A stretch of 57,820 nucleotides of DNA from Bacteroidaceae bacterium (GTDB lineage Bacteria > Bacteroidota > Bacteroidia > Bacteroidales > Bacteroidaceae), in contig JAFXDG010000019.1 in the NCBI GenBank assembly GCA_017521285.1, positions 1 to 57,820 of the forward strand, in the 5' to 3' direction. Position 1 is the first letter of the stretch. Each line of letters begins with the position of its first letter. Shown here piece by piece: positions 32,674 to 42,401 of this stretch. The notes beneath the pieces are model-generated. The model made no database searches, was not told the DNA's origin, and saw nothing but the letters and a program-made list of their open reading frames with translations. The translations under genes and the position numbers were made by a program.

Positions 32674-35376
32674 TTACTTGCGAACTTTCATCGTACGCAC
32701 CTGCTTGCCATTGACAACCTTCAGGATGTATGTGCCTGCGGGCAGGTTGTCCGTATCTTTACCCTCAGAAATCAAGATTCCGCCTACGGTATAGAGCTGG
32801 TAACGGGTATTCTCATCGTCGGCCTTCAACGAAGGGATACAAATACTCAACGTCTTGTCGGCCGTAGTGTAGAACCGGATTTTGCGCGTCATACTGCCCA
32901 CATTGTCCTTGTCAGTAACTGTGATTGGAATGGTGTAGAAACTTTCGTTCGTCCCTGGAGTAACGGTCATCACGCCATTTGCATCAGTTTCAAAGAGAAT
33001 GTCAGAATACCTTGATACTACTCTAAACGATGGTTCATTGTCGAATCCGGCAAACAGTTTCTTCAAGTCAAGGACAAAAGGTTCCGTATTACTGATGATA
33101 TAGTGCGGATCGGCCAACCAGTTAAGATAATCCTCCAAAGCCGTGTATCCGTCGCGATCTTCATCCTTATTGTTGTCAGGGGTGTTGACATCCAATCCTC
33201 GTTCCTTCTCCCACCAGTCGGGCATACCGTCCTGATCCGTATCGTAGTTGGCCAGACGATACTCTTCCACAATGTTCAATCCGGTAAATCCCTCCGAGTC
33301 GCTTTCCTTGTCAATCAATCCCGGGTAGCCCGTGCGGTTTCCTTTGTAGGTGTAGGTACCTGTCAGGGTCTCTTTCACCATGCGGGTGTCGTGGTTATCG
33401 AAGAAAGGCTGGTTACATCCCACGTCGGACAACGTAGTCTTGTAGGCCAACTTGGCAGGTTCGATGGTGGCATACGATTCAAAGAACGGTTTGTCCACAA
33501 ACACATCCCAATCGTACTTCTGTTCGGCATTAACCCGATAGGTCACATTCTCCTTGTCCGTAGTGAGTGAACCGTTTCGATTCTCGCGGATGTTTCCACT
33601 GACATAATACGATTGCGAACCCTTACCTGTACCTTCCAAGTCTGCCGTCAGCAGATAGGTGTGCGTAGTGGCAGGACCCATCTTGTAGTAGTTGTTCACA
33701 AACTGTCCTTGGTGCGTACCTCCGTCAGTGGTCCGGTTACGCCAGTTGTAGCACACATTGTTGAACATGTCATGATGTCCGGCATACGAACCACCGCCAT
33801 CCAATCCGCCTGACATACTCCAGTTACGTCCTTCGTTGTGGGCCAACAGGTTGTGGTGATAACTGCCATAGTCGCCACCGATAGTGGCCGCATAGCCATG
33901 TCCCGTGCCAGCTCCGTAATTGGCATGTCCGGCCACATTCAACGCTTCACTGATAAGCGTACGTTGCAAGGTCACATTCTTGGCATTGCGCGAACTGAAA
34001 GCCTCATCAATGGTCCATCCCATCGAGCAATGGTCCATGATGCTATGGTCGTTGCCGGCCATACCCATACCATCACTGGTGTTGGGGTTAGGCGACTTGC
34101 CGTCCCAACTGTCTCCTCCACCCAAGCGCAGGCGCAGGAAGCGGGTGATACCTTCGTTGGCCATACCGAATGCCTTGCCTTTGAGCATGATGCCTGTGCC
34201 CGGAGCCGTCTGTCCGGCAATGGTCACGTATGGGTCAGAGCATACCAGACGGGCCTGCAACGTGATGACTCCTGCCACATCAAACACAATGGTGCGCGGC
34301 CCGCTCACCTTTGTCAGGCCATAGCGCAAGGTTCCTGGCTGAGGATTGGTGGCATCGTCGGCCAATGAAGTGACATGATAGACACTTCCTCCACGGCCAC
34401 CCGTAGCAAAGCGTCCATATCCCTCTGCTCCGGGGAAAGCCAAGTGACGCGGACGGAACATCCAGGTCTCACCCTGATAGACATTGCCATCTGCATCTTC
34501 TTCATCCACACGCCAATAATAGGTATTCATCGAATAGACATCCGACAACGTGTATTTGCCTTCGGCATTCACGGCCACTTCATTCATTCCGTCGGGCGAA
34601 GTGCCTACATGGATATGATTCTTCACAGCACTGGTGGCCATCACCCATGTGAGGTCAATCGTCCCGTCATCGCCATCCACATGTATATCGTTGTTCGCAG
34701 GATAGGGATTCAGTGCTGTCGTCTTCGGATTGGGTTGGTCAAACACCAATGCATTGATAAAGACACCGGTGGTTGTATATGTCTCTCCCTCTTCCAATAC
34801 GGTCGTATAACTGATGGTCACATTCTCCCCTTCCACGGCCGTAAACTTCACATAGGATTGTCCGGCTTCCGAAGGTTTGAGTTCGCGCGAAGATTGCTTC
34901 ACCCCCGTCAACACCACTTCACCATTCACACTCACGTTTATCTTTGCCGGATTCGTCTGATTGCCATCCGTCACATTGTGGTAGGCCAACACCGAGTGTT
35001 CGCCCGCAGGCAATCCCTTCAGCACCAAGTTCAGCGTAGTCGGAACATTGGTCAGCACCGGAGTATTGCCATCGCCATCCAGACCATACACAGCCACACA
35101 ATCACCGATGAGTTTCGAGTTCTTGCTGCTCACCGCATCTTTCCACCAGTTCGACTTCATGGTCTGTCCCTTGGCTCCGGCCATATTCAATTCCAGTGTG
35201 ACCCCATTATCCAGCGTCAGCGTATTACTGCTACCCGTATTGACCGCCCACGGTGTATAGCCCACCTCCGTCACCTGGTTAGCACTTCGTCCGGCCAAAT
35301 TGAAGTCTATTTTCTGCGCCTCGCCCTCTGTTGCCATCGCCATCAACAAGGCTCCTATCCATACATACTTTTTCAT
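32674..35376 (-). CDS. PL1-like pectate lyase with carbohydrate-binding N terminus and T9SS-like tail
   Basis: 900 residues with a signal peptide (MKKYVWIGALLMAMATEGEAQ). The N-terminal ~200 residues are a beta-sandwich domain (TLDNGVTLELN...SYVKFTAVEGENVTISY), followed by a fibronectin-like stretch (LNPYPANNDIHVDGDDGTI). The parallel beta-helix lyase domain begins FPGAEGYGRFATGGRGG and includes PGTLRYGL, DHCSMGWTIDEAFS and HHNLLAHNEGRN. A calcium-repeat-like DTDQDGMPDWWEK block follows. The C terminus (YQLYTVGGILISEG...LPAGTYILKVV) is T9SS-like. The family cleaves polygalacturonate by beta-elimination. It is likely surface-exposed. Confidence 0.85.
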   Translation of the reverse strand: MKKYVWIGALLMAMATEGEAQKIDFNLAGRSANQVTEVGYTPWAVNTGSSNTLTLDNGVTLELNMAGAKGQTMKSNWWKDAVSSKNSKLIGDCVAVYGLDGDGNTPVLTNVPTTLNLVLKGLPAGEHSVLAYHNVTDGNQTNPAKINVSVNGEVVLTGVKQSSRELKPSEAGQSYVKFTAVEGENVTISYTTVLEEGETYTTTGVFINALVFDQPNPKTTALNPYPANNDIHVDGDDGTIDLTWVMATSAVKNHIHVGTSPDGMNEVAVNAEGKYTLSDVYSMNTYYWRVDEEDADGNVYQGETWMFRPRHLAFPGAEGYGRFATGGRGGSVYHVTSLADDATNPQPGTLRYGLTKVSGPRTIVFDVAGVITLQARLVCSDPYVTIAGQTAPGTGIMLKGKAFGMANEGITRFLRLRLGGGDSWDGKSPNPNTSDGMGMAGNDHSIMDHCSMGWTIDEAFSSRNAKNVTLQRTLISEALNVAGHANYGAGTGHGYAATIGGDYGSYHHNLLAHNEGRNWSMSGGLDGGGSYAGHHDMFNNVCYNWRNRTTDGGTHQGQFVNNYYKMGPATTHTYLLTADLEGTGKGSQSYYVSGNIRENRNGSLTTDKENVTYRVNAEQKYDWDVFVDKPFFESYATIEPAKLAYKTTLSDVGCNQPFFDNHDTRMVKETLTGTYTYKGNRTGYPGLIDKESDSEGFTGLNIVEEYRLANYDTDQDGMPDWWEKERGLDVNTPDNNKDEDRDGYTALEDYLNWLADPHYIISNTEPFVLDLKKLFAGFDNEPSFRVVSRYSDILFETDANGVMTVTPGTNESFYTIPITVTDKDNVGSMTRKIRFYTTADKTLSICIPSLKADDENTRYQLYTVGGILISEGKDTDNLPAGTYILKVVNGKQVRTMKVRK

Positions 35377-35402
35377 ATTAGTTGTTTCCTTTACCTTTTA
35401 GA

Positions 35403-35705
35403 TTTTATGATTATTAAGTTTCGCAAGCTCAACTTTCTGGAGTTCAGGAGTTACTTCCCTTCGGTCAGTCGAAAACCTCTTCTGATTCTTACACTAAGGT
35501 ATGGTCAGGAGTTTTATTCGCTTTGCTCATCGAAAACCTCTTTTGATAGTTCATTAAGGTATGGTCGCTTCGCTCAGGAGTTACAGACGATAGACTTGAA
35601 CATCATGTTTAGTATAGTCGAAACTATCGTCTGAACTCCTGTAACTCCTGCAACTCCTGCACTCCTGCAACTTCTTATACTTGCGAAAGTTGAATGATTA
35701 TTCTC
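35403..35705. repeat. Word-iterated inverted repeat (AAGTTTCGCAAG type), second copy
   Basis: The left arm AAGTTTCGCAAGCTCAACTT (35417 onward) is inverse to CTTGCGAAAGTTGAATG (35681 onward). Internal words GGAGTTCAGGAGTTAC pair with GTAACTCCTGCAACTCCTGC. It also contains a short direct repeat TAAGGTATGGTC. Same family as 32033-32206. No gene. Confidence 0.75.
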
Positions 35706-35763
35706 TTTGCAGGTTGCAAATGTACAAAAAATCTGATATTCTCCAATGAGTACCATAATAAAA

Positions 35764-35885
35764 AGCTATGAAGGTGTGTCGAAATGTAGCCATTCCAAAT
35801 TTTAGGCACACCTTCATAGCATTGATTGTAAACAATTAACTCCGTTCGCGTACCGAACAAATACGGCAGGCGAACGGAGTTTGTC
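35764..35885. terminator. Two stem-loops downstream of the propeller gene
   Basis: GCTATGAAGGTGTG (35764-35777) pairs perfectly with CACACCTTCATAGC (35806-35819). ACTCCGTTCGCG (about 35840) pairs with the downstream GCGAACGGAGT. The second is 20-60 bases past the stop codon of the 35903 gene and is the better terminator candidate for it. Confidence 0.55.
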
Positions 35886-35902
35886 CGGCTCAGGTGAACC
35901 AC

Positions 35903-38116
35903 TTACTTCATCATCACCTTTCCGCTCTCGCGCCGTCCGTCGGGATAGGTCACGGCGTAGAGGTATGTGGCGGGAACTTTATCAACCGTCACGGTTGCTT
36001 CGCCATTGGTGAAACGGGCTTCGCCCACCCTTACGGCATCAAGGGTGTAGATTTCCAGTTTCACGGCATTGGGAGAGGTACAGAGAAGGCTTTGTCCCTC
36101 TATCAGGATACGGGCATTCTTCAAATATGGAGTAAACGAGATGCCATACGCTTCATCAAATGTAGCAGAAGACATACCACCACCGAAGAGATGGTTCATC
36201 CAAACCCGGTTTCTGAACTCGTCCACTAATATGCACGACACTTCATTGGATGCTATGCCAGAGTTCATGGTGTTGTAGTTTGTCCATGTTCCGTCACTAT
36301 CCAGACATGTCAGGCCCATTTCCGCGGTACCTATCCAAATGTTGTCATACTTGTCTATTGCAATGTCCCAAATGGTATTGCTCGGAAGGTCAGAGTTTGC
36401 CGTTGTATAGGAAATCCAACGCTCTCCATCGAAACAAGTAAGTCCACTTCCATAGTCCTTTCCTATGTTTCCGTATCTGTCGCGGCAATGCAGCCATATA
36501 CGGTCTTTGCTGTCAATGTCCAGGCACATGGCAAAGGTGGTCGGGAGTGGGGAGTTCTTCGTTGTATAGACTGTCCAAGCGGAACCGTCAAACTTGAAAA
36601 CACCCCCTTCTTCACCCTGGAAACCTACAGTACCCCACAAGGAACCTTTACTGTCAACTTTCAGGTCGGTTATGGCATTGCATGGTATGGGCGAATTGTC
36701 TGTCGTGTAGCATTCCCATGTTTTTCCATTATACCGGTACAGACCGGCATAAGTCCCCCACCATACGTTTCCCTGTGAATCGGAGACAAAGCAGCTCTCC
36801 CGTTGGGTACCGGCTTTCAGTATGGGGTGTGCTGTTCCGGTGAATGCCTCCATGACTACTCCTTCCGGCGACAGTTTTACCACACACGTATCGCTCATAG
36901 ACAATGCCACCCATACATTTCCTTGCAAATCATCCTTTACTGCTTGGATACGATTTTGGACCGGTACGCTTTTGCCGTCAAGTTTAAACAGACTGTGCCA
37001 CCCATTCTCCGTATCAATCTTCAGCAACTCTTGGCGTCCGGCACTCCAAACGTTTCCCACCTTGTCCATACACATGGAAAAAGCCATGTAGTTATCAGCC
37101 AACAACGGGGCAGGAGCAATATCAACGGGGGTAAATTCACCGTTGGCAAACTTGAACAGTCCTTGTTTTTTTGTCCCCACCCACACGGTTCCGTCCTCTT
37201 CGGGCAAAATAGAGGTCATGAAGTTCATATTTTCCATCGGTTCAATCAGATCCGTCTGATATGAAATGAAATCCTTGCCATCGAATTTCACGAGGGAACG
37301 CTGACATGCCAGCCAATATCCCCCCCTGTGGTCTGTTTTTATATCGTAAACCGGGTTGGCAGGAATGTTTGAATTGGATGTATTAAAGGTTGTCAGAGTC
37401 CCATCCGGAGCATAGCCCATCAAACCTTTTCCTTGGGTCGCAATCCAAATGTTTCCATTTTCCCCCGGAGCCAGAGCCGTAACAGCCGATGGTATCTCAC
37501 TTTTCAGTACCGGATACAACTCTTTCCCATCAAATTTCAACAGACGGGTGCTTCCGATTTGCCCTCCGATGTACAGCACCTCCTCTCCGTTTACAGTCGT
37601 GAAAAGGAACGAACTGACAAGCCTATAATTCAGGATAGAAGTATTAGGCAGTTTCCATCCCAATATTTTGTCTGTCCCAAGTTCCTGGTCCTTTGTGTAT
37701 ATGGCCAATGCACCATACCATATACGCCCTGACTGGTCCACATGCAACGTCTGATTGGGCATGGCAGGTCTGACGGGCACTCTTGCCGTTGCTTCCAGTA
37801 CATCAAACCCAGTACCATTGAATTTTGAAATGACACAGTTTTCCGATGATGCCCACACTTCCCCATTACCATCCAGAGCCAAAGCTGTTATTTTGTTATT
37901 GGGCAGTCCGTCGCATCGGTTATAGAAATGTTTCTCGCCTGTTGACTTGTTCAGTTTCACGATTCCTCCATTCGTCCCAATCCACAGATAATCACCATCA
38001 CTGAGCATACACAGTACCATATTGTTATTTGTATAGTTCCCCCAATCCTTCAACTGGGAAAAAACGCAGAGGCATGACAACAACAGTCCTCCTAATGTAA
38101 ATAAAATCTTTCTCAT
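35903..38116 (-). CDS. Secreted two-component-regulator-type beta-propeller protein with T9SS-like tail
   Basis: 737 residues with a signal peptide (MRKILFTLGGLLLSCLCVFSQ). The body is built of about a dozen propeller repeats of the form 'D..G.vWvGt..Gl..f....w..y' (e.g. GDYLWIGTNGGIVKLN, DGTVWVGTKKQGLFKF, YDNIWIGTAEMGLTCL). This is the Reg_prop type otherwise found in the sensor part of hybrid two-component systems. Here no transmembrane helix or kinase follows. Instead the protein ends in LEIYTLDAVRVGEARF...GKVMMK, a T9SS-like tail shared with the 15176-17284 product. Probably a surface protein; the ligand is unknown. Its start overlaps the upstream fragment's stop (ATGA). Confidence 0.85.
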   Translation of the reverse strand: MRKILFTLGGLLLSCLCVFSQLKDWGNYTNNNMVLCMLSDGDYLWIGTNGGIVKLNKSTGEKHFYNRCDGLPNNKITALALDGNGEVWASSENCVISKFNGTGFDVLEATARVPVRPAMPNQTLHVDQSGRIWYGALAIYTKDQELGTDKILGWKLPNTSILNYRLVSSFLFTTVNGEEVLYIGGQIGSTRLLKFDGKELYPVLKSEIPSAVTALAPGENGNIWIATQGKGLMGYAPDGTLTTFNTSNSNIPANPVYDIKTDHRGGYWLACQRSLVKFDGKDFISYQTDLIEPMENMNFMTSILPEEDGTVWVGTKKQGLFKFANGEFTPVDIAPAPLLADNYMAFSMCMDKVGNVWSAGRQELLKIDTENGWHSLFKLDGKSVPVQNRIQAVKDDLQGNVWVALSMSDTCVVKLSPEGVVMEAFTGTAHPILKAGTQRESCFVSDSQGNVWWGTYAGLYRYNGKTWECYTTDNSPIPCNAITDLKVDSKGSLWGTVGFQGEEGGVFKFDGSAWTVYTTKNSPLPTTFAMCLDIDSKDRIWLHCRDRYGNIGKDYGSGLTCFDGERWISYTTANSDLPSNTIWDIAIDKYDNIWIGTAEMGLTCLDSDGTWTNYNTMNSGIASNEVSCILVDEFRNRVWMNHLFGGGMSSATFDEAYGISFTPYLKNARILIEGQSLLCTSPNAVKLEIYTLDAVRVGEARFTNGEATVTVDKVPATYLYAVTYPDGRRESGKVMMK

Positions 38117-38421
38117 ATTTCTTTTTCACCTTGATATAACGTAAAACAGTGGAAGTTTGGATTTACATTGCCAAGTCCATCTATAATGACTTCGTTTGTA
38201 TTAAAAGATTTAAAGATTACCGGACGGACAATATTTGATAAATCCAATGTTTGTGACAGTGAATACCTCCCTCCTTTAAGAATAATCTCAACAGGACTCA
38301 TTTTTTTAGATCCTTTAATATTTGCTATTGCATTATTCAATTTTGTTACATCATCTACAATAACAGACTCTATATCTTCAACATTTAAAGACAATGTTTC
38401 TTTTGCATAATTTATCTTCAT
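38113..38421 (-). pseudogene. Fragment of a right-handed beta-helix protein
   Basis: 102 residues: MKINYAKETLSLNVEDIESV... then SPVEIILKGGRYSLSQTLDL and VIFKSFNTNEVIIDGLG. The latter part resembles the first coils of beta-helix (pectate-lyase-like) proteins, but there is no signal peptide and the frame stops before any active-site region. A diverged copy of its first codons sits in the same relative place upstream of the second LRR gene's stop (42330-42400), so it belongs to a duplicated segment. A truncated remnant is most likely; a genuine small protein is possible. Confidence 0.5.
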
Positions 38422-38447
38422 AACTATTCACTATTTAAGTTCAACAT

Positions 38448-41400
38448 TCATTTTACTAACACTTTCTGGTTTCCTATAATATACACCCCCTTGGACAACA
38501 TGTCCAATTGCTTGGCATTCGTTGCCACTTTCTGTCCGCCCAATGTATATACGGGCAAATTAGTGTTGATATTATTCGGGTCAGATGTGGGTACATCTTC
38601 AATACCTTCTACATCTATTTCTACAATTGTTTTAAATTTTCCCCAATAGGGATGCAGCCAATAACTTACTTTCGACCCCTTGGGCACATACAGTATGACA
38701 GATTCAGTTGCCTTTTCGTCAAATGCCCAAATTTCATCATCAACTTCACATTCTGGCGGAGTCGGATTCAGCATAGTCACAGAAATGAGATTATTGCAAT
38801 TCTTAAAGGCAGACACCCCAATTGTAGTCACGGTTGATGGGATAAGAACAGTTGTGAGATTTTCACAACTATAAAACGCATACGCTTTTACACTCGTAAC
38901 CGTATTTGGAACAATCAAATCTTTAACCTCATACCCATTCAAATATAAATGTTCAGCATAATCTAAAGGGTTTGCAAGATTGCCGACAAACGTCATATTA
39001 CACCATGCTTTCAAATCAGAAATATATACGTCTTGCAAGTTGGCACATTCGTAAAATGCGCAGCCATCTATCAAAGAAAGACTACTCGGAATAACGACGG
39101 AAGTCAAAGCATTACATCGCCAGAAGGTATAAATGCCCAATGAAGTGACACTGTTGGGAATTTCTATAGATGTCAACCCTGTACGCTCAAACGCAGAATT
39201 ACCAATAAATGTCACACTGTTTGGCAGTTCAATAGATGTAAGGATGCTACAACCTGCAAATGCATAATGTCCGATTGAAGTAAGACTATTGGGCAATTCT
39301 ACGGACTCCAAATTTGTAACATCACTAAACGCATAATGACCAATTGATGTCACACCTTCCAATAATGAGACTTTCAGAGCTGGAGACTGTATATCTTTTA
39401 ACCAAACCGCACATTTTTCAATAGGCCCTTCACCATCCATAATTATATGAGTCAAATTGTTACAGTTAGAAAAAGCGTCCTCTCCTATTTGAATCTGTGG
39501 ACGTAACATAATTGAAACCAAGCTTTTACAGTTGTAAAAAGCTAAAGAAGCTATCACCTCAATGTTATTGCCCATTTTTATAGAGGTCAATGCCTTACAA
39601 CCAGCAAATGCGTTAATTCCAATTGATGTTACACTATTCGGCACAATTATTGAAGTTAAGCTACTGCATCCACTAAATACGTAGGCTTCGATACATGTAA
39701 GATTATTATTGTCATTCAAATTTACAGAAGTAAGTCCACTACATCCTGCGAATGCTCTTTCCCCAATAGAAATGACGTTATCAGGAATATCAACAGAAGG
39801 TAATCCGCTGCAACCCGAGAATGCAGATGCACCAATTGATGTAAGGCTGTTTGGTAACACGATAGATTCCAAACTACTACATCCCAGAAACGCCTCTTTA
39901 TCGATGGTCTGGATACCACCAAAGGTAATAACAGATTTCAAAGCACTGCATCCACGGAACGCAGCCTCACCTATAGTAGCCAATCCTTGGCCTAATGTAC
40001 ATGATGTCAACTCGGTACAATCCTTGAATGCAGACGCGCCTATCGACTGAACTTTTTCCGGAATAACTACCGTCTGTAACTTTGACAGTCCTTCACAGGC
40101 ATTAGCACTGATGGAGGTCACATCTTTTGGGAAAAGGACACGCAGCAATTCTGCATTATCAGTGAAGAAATATTCTCCTATGGTGTTATCTTTTGTTTGG
40201 AAACTTTCATAATAGTTCATTCCACCTGCAACGATGTGAGCATCCGTCAAGTCTAAAAGTTTCAAATTCTTCATTTTTCGTACTACCAACAAATCTGTAC
40301 CATTGAAGTCTCCGCTCACTTTTAGGCTGAAGATGCTGTCTATTTTGTCTAACGGAACTTGATTGACCAAATCTCCAGCCTCCTTCAATGCTATGTCAAA
40401 GGTCGGAAAGGCGTATGTATGCACAATATTATCTTGATAGCGGGAAGTCGGTTGAAATACATACTCCCCTTTCTTCAATTCTGCTGAGATGTCATTTCCT
40501 CGAAACATCACCAAACCATATTTGACAGCGTCTTTGTCTGTGATGGAAAAATGGACTTCTTCATTTTCTGCAACCTCCCGATTCATTTCTCCTGAAATAT
40601 TTATGAATGGCAGCCCTTCTTCTACCGCTATTTGTACCGGATATTTTTTAGTTTCACCATCCATTGCATATATAGATTCAACTTTACTCCAATACTCATG
40701 TGAAACATAACTGTGAGTACTTCCCAACGGCACTTCAAGTGTTTGAGCATAATCAATAAGGCAATTCATCCTTGTTCCATAACCATCTGTCCAACGATTA
40801 AATAAAGGTGGGGATTCATGACCCAATTTAATATGCGCTAAGTTGGTACAGTTACAGAATGCTTTCCCGGAAATCTCCGTAACAGTTTTGGGAATATTAA
40901 TAGAAGTCAGCTCACGGCAATACCCAAAAGCCTCTTTCCCTATTGAAGTGACACTATCATGAATAACAACAGATTCTAAAGACCTACAATTTATAAACTT
41001 ATACTCTCCAATACTCGTCACAGAATTAGGGATTACAAGTTGTTTTATTTCCTCTCCATTCAAATATAAATGATGGGCATAATAAAGAGGGTTACACTCA
41101 GCAAAGCTCTCATGCCTAAGTGGTTTATATGATATTTTGCACCAAGATTCTAAATCGCTGATATACACTGCGGTTAAACCTTTACAACCAAAGAATGCAC
41201 AATACTCAATACTCGTCACAGAATTGGGAATATTTATACTTGTCAGATTAGAACAACTTTCAAATGCAGACTCTCCAATACTCGTCACAGAATTGGGGAT
41301 ATCTATACTTGTCAGATTAGTACAATTTTCAAATGCAGACTTTCCAATACTCGTCACAGAATTAGGAATATCTATACTTGTCAGATTAGAACAATTTTCG

Positions 41401-42191
41401 AATGCAGACATTCCAATACTCGTCACAGAATTAGGAATATTTACACTTGTCAGATTAGAACAACCAGAGAATACTTCCGCTCCAATACTCGTTACAGAAT
41501 TGGGGATATTTATACTTATCAGATTAGAACAACCAGAGAATACTGCCATTCCAATATATTTCACAGAATCAGGAATATTTATAGACGTCATATTGTTACA
41601 ATCCATAAATGAATATTCGACCAACCCCACTGTATTAGGACGAAGTGTATATGATTTCTTCTCCTTCTGGATTACACCAACTGCCCAAGTATCAGCATAT
41701 TGTATTCCATCTTCTACGGGTAATAAAGGACAAGACAGGCATACATCTCTCCCCATATATGCTACAGAACCAGGAATAGAAATACTGACAAGATTAGTGC
41801 AATGACTAAATGCCTCTTGCCCTATTGTTGTTACTGAATCAGGAACAACTACTTCCGTCAAGCTTGTACAACGACGAAATGCTTGACGTTCGATACTCTT
41901 CACGGTTTTGGGAATGGAGACACTTATGAGTGAAGAACTACCCAAAAATGCAGCAGAACCTATACGTATCACCAAATAGTTCGTATCATTGTAAGAAACA
42001 CGTTCTGGAATCATCAGTGAACCACTATAATAATAATAAGGAGAACCCGCCCCTTTATACGTTACTTCTACCGTTTTTTCTGTATCCGATAGAACATTGT
42101 AATAAATCCCGTCCACTTCAAAATCATGAGCAAATACTGTCATAGCAGGCCAATAAACCAACCATACTAAAATAACTAATAACTTCTTCAT
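38448..42191 (-). CDS. BspA-like leucine-rich-repeat surface protein (LRR_5), large
   Basis: 1247 residues with a signal peptide (LLVILVWLVYWPAMTVFA). Two blocks of BspA-type repeats (consensus 'sLtsi.iPnsVtsIG..AF.gCs') span about residues 80-470 and 680-1190. They are separated by a non-repeat domain (about 490-650; TKKYPVQIAVEEGLPFINISG...). The tail PVYTLGGQKVATNAKQL...KGVYIIGNQKVLVK is T9SS-like. BspA-type proteins act in adhesion in oral and gut species. The neighbouring gene upstream (42402) is a paralogue. A canonical Shine-Dalgarno precedes the start. Several repeats near 41200-41600 are almost identical at DNA level, so recombination between repeats is likely. Confidence 0.9.
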   Translation of the reverse strand: MKKLLVILVWLVYWPAMTVFAHDFEVDGIYYNVLSDTEKTVEVTYKGAGSPYYYYSGSLMIPERVSYNDTNYLVIRIGSAAFLGSSSLISVSIPKTVKSIERQAFRRCTSLTEVVVPDSVTTIGQEAFSHCTNLVSISIPGSVAYMGRDVCLSCPLLPVEDGIQYADTWAVGVIQKEKKSYTLRPNTVGLVEYSFMDCNNMTSINIPDSVKYIGMAVFSGCSNLISINIPNSVTSIGAEVFSGCSNLTSVNIPNSVTSIGMSAFENCSNLTSIDIPNSVTSIGKSAFENCTNLTSIDIPNSVTSIGESAFESCSNLTSINIPNSVTSIEYCAFFGCKGLTAVYISDLESWCKISYKPLRHESFAECNPLYYAHHLYLNGEEIKQLVIPNSVTSIGEYKFINCRSLESVVIHDSVTSIGKEAFGYCRELTSINIPKTVTEISGKAFCNCTNLAHIKLGHESPPLFNRWTDGYGTRMNCLIDYAQTLEVPLGSTHSYVSHEYWSKVESIYAMDGETKKYPVQIAVEEGLPFINISGEMNREVAENEEVHFSITDKDAVKYGLVMFRGNDISAELKKGEYVFQPTSRYQDNIVHTYAFPTFDIALKEAGDLVNQVPLDKIDSIFSLKVSGDFNGTDLLVVRKMKNLKLLDLTDAHIVAGGMNYYESFQTKDNTIGEYFFTDNAELLRVLFPKDVTSISANACEGLSKLQTVVIPEKVQSIGASAFKDCTELTSCTLGQGLATIGEAAFRGCSALKSVITFGGIQTIDKEAFLGCSSLESIVLPNSLTSIGASAFSGCSGLPSVDIPDNVISIGERAFAGCSGLTSVNLNDNNNLTCIEAYVFSGCSSLTSIIVPNSVTSIGINAFAGCKALTSIKMGNNIEVIASLAFYNCKSLVSIMLRPQIQIGEDAFSNCNNLTHIIMDGEGPIEKCAVWLKDIQSPALKVSLLEGVTSIGHYAFSDVTNLESVELPNSLTSIGHYAFAGCSILTSIELPNSVTFIGNSAFERTGLTSIEIPNSVTSLGIYTFWRCNALTSVVIPSSLSLIDGCAFYECANLQDVYISDLKAWCNMTFVGNLANPLDYAEHLYLNGYEVKDLIVPNTVTSVKAYAFYSCENLTTVLIPSTVTTIGVSAFKNCNNLISVTMLNPTPPECEVDDEIWAFDEKATESVILYVPKGSKVSYWLHPYWGKFKTIVEIDVEGIEDVPTSDPNNINTNLPVYTLGGQKVATNAKQLDMLSKGVYIIGNQKVLVK

Positions 42192-42197
42192 AATCGG

Positions 42198-42204
42198 CTC
42201 CTTT
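42198..42204 (-). promoter_or_regulatory. Shine-Dalgarno of the first LRR gene
   Basis: On the minus strand GAAAGGAG precedes CCGATT and the ATG, a good SD with about 6 bases spacing. Such strong SDs are unusual in this window; the paralogue has the identical leader. Confidence 0.6.
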
Positions 42205-42329
42205 CTTTTTACTGATAGATGATTTTTATTCCTGACTCTATCGTTGCATTGGTGAATTTACCTTCCAACGAAGAATCCAAGATGATTGCATCAATATAAT
42301 GATTTCTTAGGGGTGAATTCAACTTTCAA

Positions 42330-42400
42330 ATGCAAAAAGATAAAGTTCCTTTTGCAATAATTTATCTTCATTGCTATTCACGATTTAAGTTCAACATTCA
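42330..42400 (-). pseudogene. Duplicated remnant of the beta-helix fragment's start
   Basis: On the minus strand an ATG near 42372 starts MKINYCKRNF, parallel to MKINYAKETL at 38421. The flanking ATTTAAGTTCAACATTCATT is shared with 38430-38450. A one-base difference shifts the frame. It marks the boundary of a tandem duplication that produced the two LRR genes. Confidence 0.6.
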
Positions 42401-42401
42401 T

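Noticed and set aside
38113-38421. Functional small protein coupled to the propeller gene
   Set aside because: ATGA overlap is suggestive, but the product looks like a truncated beta-helix and its copy at 42372 is frameshifted; kept as a probable remnant.
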